Positions 59,216 through 64,000 of a stretch of DNA of 64,000 nt are shown one piece after another. The number at the start of each line of letters is the position of its first letter. Position 1 is the first letter of the stretch. The position numbers were made by a program, and so were the translations under genes. Below the pieces are notes generated by a model that saw only the letters and a list, made by a program, of their open reading frames with translations, ran no database searches and was not told where the DNA came from. Location: the NCBI RefSeq assembly GCF_011397635.1, contig NC_064771.1, positions 14,075,379 through 14,139,378 on the forward strand. The letters are read 5' to 3'. This DNA is from Epinephelus fuscoguttatus. Lineage: Eukaryota > Chordata > Actinopteri > Perciformes > Serranidae.

Positions 59216-59942
59216 GTCCAACGTTTTGTTTACTTACTGGATTTTTCTCACATGGAAATTCTGACCAATCAAGAGCAGCTTTCTCATGCAAGTCATTTTA
59301 TCTGGTCCGCTTGTAAATGCTGCCGTAGAACATGAACCAACTCGAGGCAATTATACAACTTTGTAACAAAAGTAGTCCCCTATTTAGACCAAAGCCAGCA
59401 AACTCTGGGTCTGAAAGCACCCAGAAAGTTACTTAGCTGTTAAACTAAGGTTAGCTAAGCATTAGCTCGCTAACTGTGGTAATACTAGTGTTGACTTGCT
59501 GTTCTTTGTGCAACTTCAAATGTCGAACGAACTACATAGTTTTTGTACATGGACATAGTTATCATTTGTAACAACTGGCATTCAGTAACATAACTTTAGC
59601 TCTTCATGATTCTCTCGTGCAACTTGACTGGATGCTGTTGGATTGGTTTGAACAAAGGGGGTCTGGAGAAATGAATGCTGACTTGCTGTGAACGAGTTAC
59701 GTTAACGGTAGTTGTTTTAGGAAATTAGGGGAAATGAATTGATTCATGGCACACTTTTTTGAATAACATACTTTTTATTCTTTGGGTTTGGGGGGAAGAT
59801 AAGTATTTTCAAGTAAAAGGCTCAAGCTTAAGTGAAGTGACGAGTCATTGGTGTTCAAGTCCAAGTCGAGATGCAAGTCTTTTTTGATTTTGTCAAGTCA
59901 AGTCTAAAGTCATCAAAGTTGTGATTTGAGTCCACATCTCTG

Positions 59943-61274
59943 CTATTCAAAAGGTAAAGTATTTACTCCACTACAACTACAACTACAAAGTAAGAGTCAC
60001 TTTACAGATAAAGATTGTATATTATTGTCAAGGATTAAAACAAAAGTGCAGTGCCCAGGTTGGGCTCAGTGAAATTTTTTTTGTCTGCCACTGGGTGTAA
60101 TCTCCTGGTAAAATGAGGGCTTGATTAAGGGCAGAAAGGAAGTGCGTCAACCGTTGCGCAACCAAAAAAGGAAGAGAATAGCTCTGTTGTTTGTCCTGGC
60201 TGCGACTGGTTGCCATCTCCAGTTATCAACTGTGGAATCTGTGATAGTTGCCAGACTCTGAGGAAAGCGGAAGGCAATTTGGCTGTCCTTGTGACAGCAG
60301 TGCCAATAATAATACCACTTGGCACACTGTTAGCGCTTCTAAAAAAGAGACACCTTCTTCTCAACTTCTGACATGGTTTTGTTTGAAGAACAGTTTAAGG
60401 CCCAAAGAGGTCATCCAAAGTACAAAAATATACAGATTTGTGTAGCAGAACTTTGTTTTTAATTTTTTTTGAGTTTACTCCCATAGACCATTTATCATCT
60501 CATGACCCAACAGATTTATTACCGCAGCACTAAACCATTTAAATCCTGGGTCTTCGACCTCTGTATTGTCCGGGGCTGTCAGTGAGTCATCAGCTGTTCT
60601 ACAGTTGATTTACAATCAACCAATAGCACAGTGACACACCTCCTCCGTTAGCCTATCATCTTACTGCTTCTTGTTCCAAATATGGTTCTTTTTCTGCCTG
60701 TAGTTTTTTCATGCTGTGCGCACCCTCCACCTCCCCATCACTGCCTAGTCTTCTTGGATTCATCAGACTCATCCGCCTTATCAGCCTTTAGCCAAAGAGT
60801 CGTAAGCCGCCACCACCTCTACCAGCGTCTCAACTCCATGGGGGGATTTATCACACTGCCTCTGATGTCCCTCTGTCACAAAAAGTTTCCGTTTAGTGTC
60901 TAAGTGCCAAAGACCTCTGCTAAATCTTAATTAGCACAAATAATCTGTCAACCTGAACACCAATATTCTGTATTAAACGTCATCTCTACTTCATTCATCC
61001 ATCTCTCCTGATTGGAATAATGTTACAATAAAACACTCACTGGGACCATTTATCCTCAGAGTTAGTTATTTTACCTTTGATTAAGTACCTTTCCATTATA
61101 ATACTACATTTTAAATCTAGTATTTTTACATAGCTACACACAGACGATTACTCACATAAAGTACTTAAGTGCTCAGTAAAGCACTGAGTATTTAGTGACT
61201 GGTGACAAATGCAGATGTTTACGTACAGGGCACAAGTCTCTACCGAATAGCTTGATGTGTATTAAAATGACGTG
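59943..61274. other. No gene recognised
   Basis: Short frames only, with no splice-supported exon or RNA gene. Confidence 0.45.
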
Positions 61275-61602
61275 ATCATTGTCAGAGTTAGAGCAGGTCG
61301 TCCACTAATTAGAAGATCGGCGGTTCGAACCCTGGCTCCTCCAGTCCGCATATCAAAGTATCTTTGGGCAAGATACTGAACCCGAAATCACTCCTGATGG
61401 CTGTTCCATCAGTGTGAATGGTTACTCAGGAGAAGATGGCACTGTGTATGGTAGCCTTGGCCACCAGTGTGTGACTGTGTGTGACTGTGTGACTGTGTGT
61501 GAATGGGTGAATGTGACGTGTATGACGTGTAGTGTTACAGTGCTTTGAGTGGTTGGAAGACCAGAAAAGCGCTGTACAAGTGCAGTCCATTTACCGTATG
61601 CT
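61275..61602 (+). mobile_element. tRNA-derived SINE, near full length
   Basis: B-box GGTTCGAACCC, then CTCCTCCAGTCCGCATATC, TTTGGGCAAGATACTGAACC, CACTCCTGATGGCTGTTCC and the terminal AAAAGCGCTGTACAAGTGCA plus GTCCATTTACC. The body contains a GTGTGACT minisatellite-like run (about 61468-61500). Same family as the tRNA-array SINEs; the first bases of the head are worn. Confidence 0.75.
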
Positions 61603-62763
61603 ATGGCCTTGACAGTCACCAGATATCAACTTAATTGTACACATATAGGACATTTGGACCAAACTGTCGCTGCCTTCATCAACACACCAAGCGGTGATGG
61701 AATTTGAAATTGGAATTACACTTCATAGGTACTTTCGACCTACTTTACTCCTTATCAGGATTTTTTTGTCTTTACTTGAGTCTGTGTAGTTCTAAAAAGA
61801 AAATAGCGAAAAAATCTGACTGTGCAGCAAAAATATTTGTCATATTATTCACATATCTTAAGTGCTAATACCCTGAAAGAAATGCCATTATGAAACTGAA
61901 AGGTTATTAAACTGCCCAACCTATCAAACCTCAAAATCAGCTTCACCTCAACCAACTATGAAAGTAAAAGGCAATTTACACATTAATGCATCATTAAAAA
62001 TAGTACTTTTACTACTTTTACTTCTGATCCCTGAGTACATTTTCACTGGTAACACTTTTTGAAAGTATTTTTACATTCAGGTCGGCTACTTTCACTTAAA
62101 TAAAGTATCTTCTTCCACCAGTGACACCACAGAGATAAGAGATTATCTTCTTCAAGACGGGTGGTCATCGCTCTGGAGGCTTGTAGTGGCCCAACACCTT
62201 ATTTTATGTGGTTCTTTAATGTGTCATCCATCTGTATTTAACTGTGTGCCTTTATATTCAAATCCATGAATATTTATGTATTGCAGACCTTTGATGAGCT
62301 GAAGGTATATTGTTTGATTGCTGTTTCATCACTGTATGCATTTCATCATACCTCTTTAATAAAACAGTAAAGGTTTTATGCAGTTTCGATGTGTGACTGC
62401 AAAGGATTGACAGGTTTGCAGGTTTCAGAAAGCTTTTCATTCTAATTTACTGCTTTGTTTCAGTTGATCTCAGGTCACCAGTTTATGATTCTAATCTAGC
62501 CTTATTGTAAAGTGCAGTGCCCTGTCCTTGTACCATCTTCTAAGTAATAAAGCTATCAAAGCATGGTTTTCCATTGAGGACTCTGACCCCAAACAATGAG
62601 CACAAAAAAACTGTTAATAGATAACAGAAAGTGTGATCATTTGTATGAAATCGTAGGTATGGAATTTATTATGAAATGTCTCTCAACTTTTTTCCAGCAG
62701 TAATCGAGCATGTAAGGTCCAATTAAGGAGTAGCTATCAGATCCCTATCACATCATCAAACAC
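61603..62763. other. No gene recognised
   Basis: AT-rich intergenic DNA downstream of the second aqp8 gene. Nothing supported. Confidence 0.45.
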
Positions 62764-62970
62764 TTTATTGAATCTTGAAATACAAACATGTCATGAGTCG
62801 GTGCCAACAATAACAGCCAGGTCAAGGACAAATACCTTTGCACACATTTTGCTGACAAATTTAAATATTACAGTCTGATTCTTGAGTAATGCATGAACGA
62901 ACAAATGGAAACGCTGTCCTCGAGTCAGTCTTGAAGTCCTCTCTGTCTTCCTCTTTAATAAATTACACTT

Positions 62971-63013
62971 TCACTTCAACACAACACGGGTCTTCTGGTC
63001 ACCGAACAGCAAC
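62971..63013 (-). CDS. aqp8: Terminal exon of a second aquaporin-8 gene (partial)
   Basis: On the minus strand a TTCTTTTGCAG acceptor is followed by 43 coding nt: one base completing an Arg codon, then LLFGDQKTRVVLK and TGA (stop 62971-62973). The exon length, acceptor phase and peptide match the last exon of the complete aqp8 gene ([13 protein letters not shown], also 43 nt). It ends in the charged GDxKxRxVxK tail of Aqp8. A minus-strand AATAAA lies at 62764-62769, giving a ~200-nt 3' UTR. Exon 4, with the second NPA motif, is not found between 63014 and 64000. The intron is therefore longer than in the first gene (90 bp) and the rest lies right of the window. Whether the gene is intact cannot be seen. 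Confidence 0.8.
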
Positions 63014-64000
63014 CTGCAAAAGAATGATACTTCAATTATGGTCATTCACAACAGCAGGGAATGTGACATAATATGTTAAAAATGTGGATGATTAATGGAC
63101 AGGTCTATCAGGCACAGGCCCGGGGACCCAAGTGATCGGTCCTGCCCCTTGTACCCCTCCAAAAATTGTAAAATTTCACTGGAAAAAGACACTAAACAAC
63201 TGCAAGATGCAAAATAACTATAAAAAGATGCAAAAAAAACTATAAAGAGACACAAAATGCCACAAAACAATAACAAAAAAGATGCAAAACAACTACAAAG
63301 AGACTCAAAATGTCCACAACTGTTTAAGTCATTTTATGTCTGGGGGTCTTTTGCATGTCAATACTCAGGGGACGACAGTCTCATATTCCCATTAGTGTTT
63401 AAGAAGCATATTCAATAGCTAGTAACTGCTTGACCAAACTTAAACCAACAAGTAGGGTGGAGGTCAGACTGTAATAAAGCTCATTGGGTAGAGCTACAGG
63501 AGCACACTTTCTTGGCTCTGTGTAAAGTCCAGTGGAAAAAGGAGGTGGAAGGTCACGACTGTAATAAACTTCTTACGAAGAATTATCTATTCAGCAACAG
63601 AACTGTCCAGTTTAATCCAGCCCCTCATCTTTACTTCACCTACATAAGATACACCGCTGACCTTTGAGCATCATGTGTGGCGTATCATCCAATCAGCTAA
63701 CCAACTTCACCACAGTACCTTTCAGCCATGCATGTTGCTCCTGCCAAACATTAAGTCTGTTCTCCTCTCTGCTGCTGTCAGCTGTCATTTAAGGTGGAAT
63801 CGTCGCACCCTCCTCCACCCCTTTACCTACAGTCACCTTATCCAGAGCCCAGGACAAGCTCAGCAAAAACCCGCTCCTCTTCACATCCAGATCCTCAGCT
63901 CCCTCTTCATCTCATCTCATTACCATCTAAACTCCGTAGCGGGGCTGCCCTAATCTGCTACATCTTTACCTTCCTCCTTAAAAATACGACGTCACAATGG
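63014..64000. other. Probable last intron of the second aqp8 gene
   Basis: No exon recognised. A TGCAAAA/ACTAAAAAGA-type A-rich repeated stretch lies at about 63180-63320. The open frame at 63675-63953 (+) resembles nothing I know. Confidence 0.4.

Larger units (their letters stand above)
57186..59942. mobile_element. Composite hAT-type element, copy 2
   Basis: The left end CAGAGGTGGGATTAAATCA and the right end TGATTTGAGTCCACATCTCTG are imperfect inverted repeats. Repeated AAGTC-rich subterminal motifs (CAAGTCAAGTCTAAAGTC) fit a hAT-like non-autonomous family. Flanking 8-mers no longer match. Inside sits a second element with GGTGCTTTCACACC/GAAAGCACC ends (57392-59422), which in turn holds the Rex1 LINE. 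The same outer-inner arrangement is seen at 1578-2652. Confidence 0.6.

Noticed and set aside
63675-63953. 92-residue plus-strand frame near the right edge, considered as an aquaporin exon
   Set aside because: Wrong strand for the second aqp8 gene, no NPA-type motif and no resemblance to any channel.

Overview
The window looks like nuclear DNA from a spiny-rayed (percomorph-like) teleost. Host genes have short exons with GT-AG introns. Most of the rest is ordinary fish interspersed repeats: hAT, Harbinger and Tc1-type DNA elements, Rex1, L2 and L1-type LINEs, and tRNA-derived SINEs. The organism call is inference from gene content and repeat families.

The host-gene core is at the right. Two three-exon alpha-type globin genes lie on the + strand: an embryonic/alphaD-type gene (32528-36134) and an adult-type gene (52967-54064). 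They are followed by a complete five-exon aquaporin-8 gene on the - strand (54460-56573) and by the 43-nt terminal exon of a second aquaporin-8 gene (62971-63013), whose remainder lies beyond the window. Alpha-globins beside tandem aqp8 genes match, from memory, the teleost 'LA' globin locus. No beta-globin exon was recognised.

The left half (1-31 kb) is gene-poor. Its most notable content is a dispersed array of six intron-containing tRNA-Ile(UAU) sequences. Four look intact (15374, 17807, 28085, 29268) and two look degenerate (16013, 28677). They sit in a ~590-640 bp unit made of a Harbinger-derived fragment, the tRNA, a spacer and a tRNA-derived SINE. A hAT-like element with an exact 8-bp target duplication interrupts one unit, and a related unit 12 kb away keeps the empty site. 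A CpG-rich block at 13.8-14.4 kb with a strong minus-strand splice donor may be the promoter and first exon of an unseen gene.

Between the globin genes lie a ~1.2 kb imperfect inverted repeat (36.3-37.5 kb), a ~3.8-4.3 kb tandem segmental duplication (39313-43128 and 43129-47397) whose outer edges coincide with transposon ends, and a Harbinger element nested in a probable solo LTR (47-49.3 kb). At 57.2-59.9 kb a composite hAT-type element carries a truncated Rex1 LINE. A related composite at 1.6-2.65 kb carries a different LINE insertion at nearly the same internal place.

I found no CRISPR array, rRNA gene or operon-like structure. Functional content is therefore oxygen transport (globins), water/solute channels (aqp8) and a tRNA decoding AUA.
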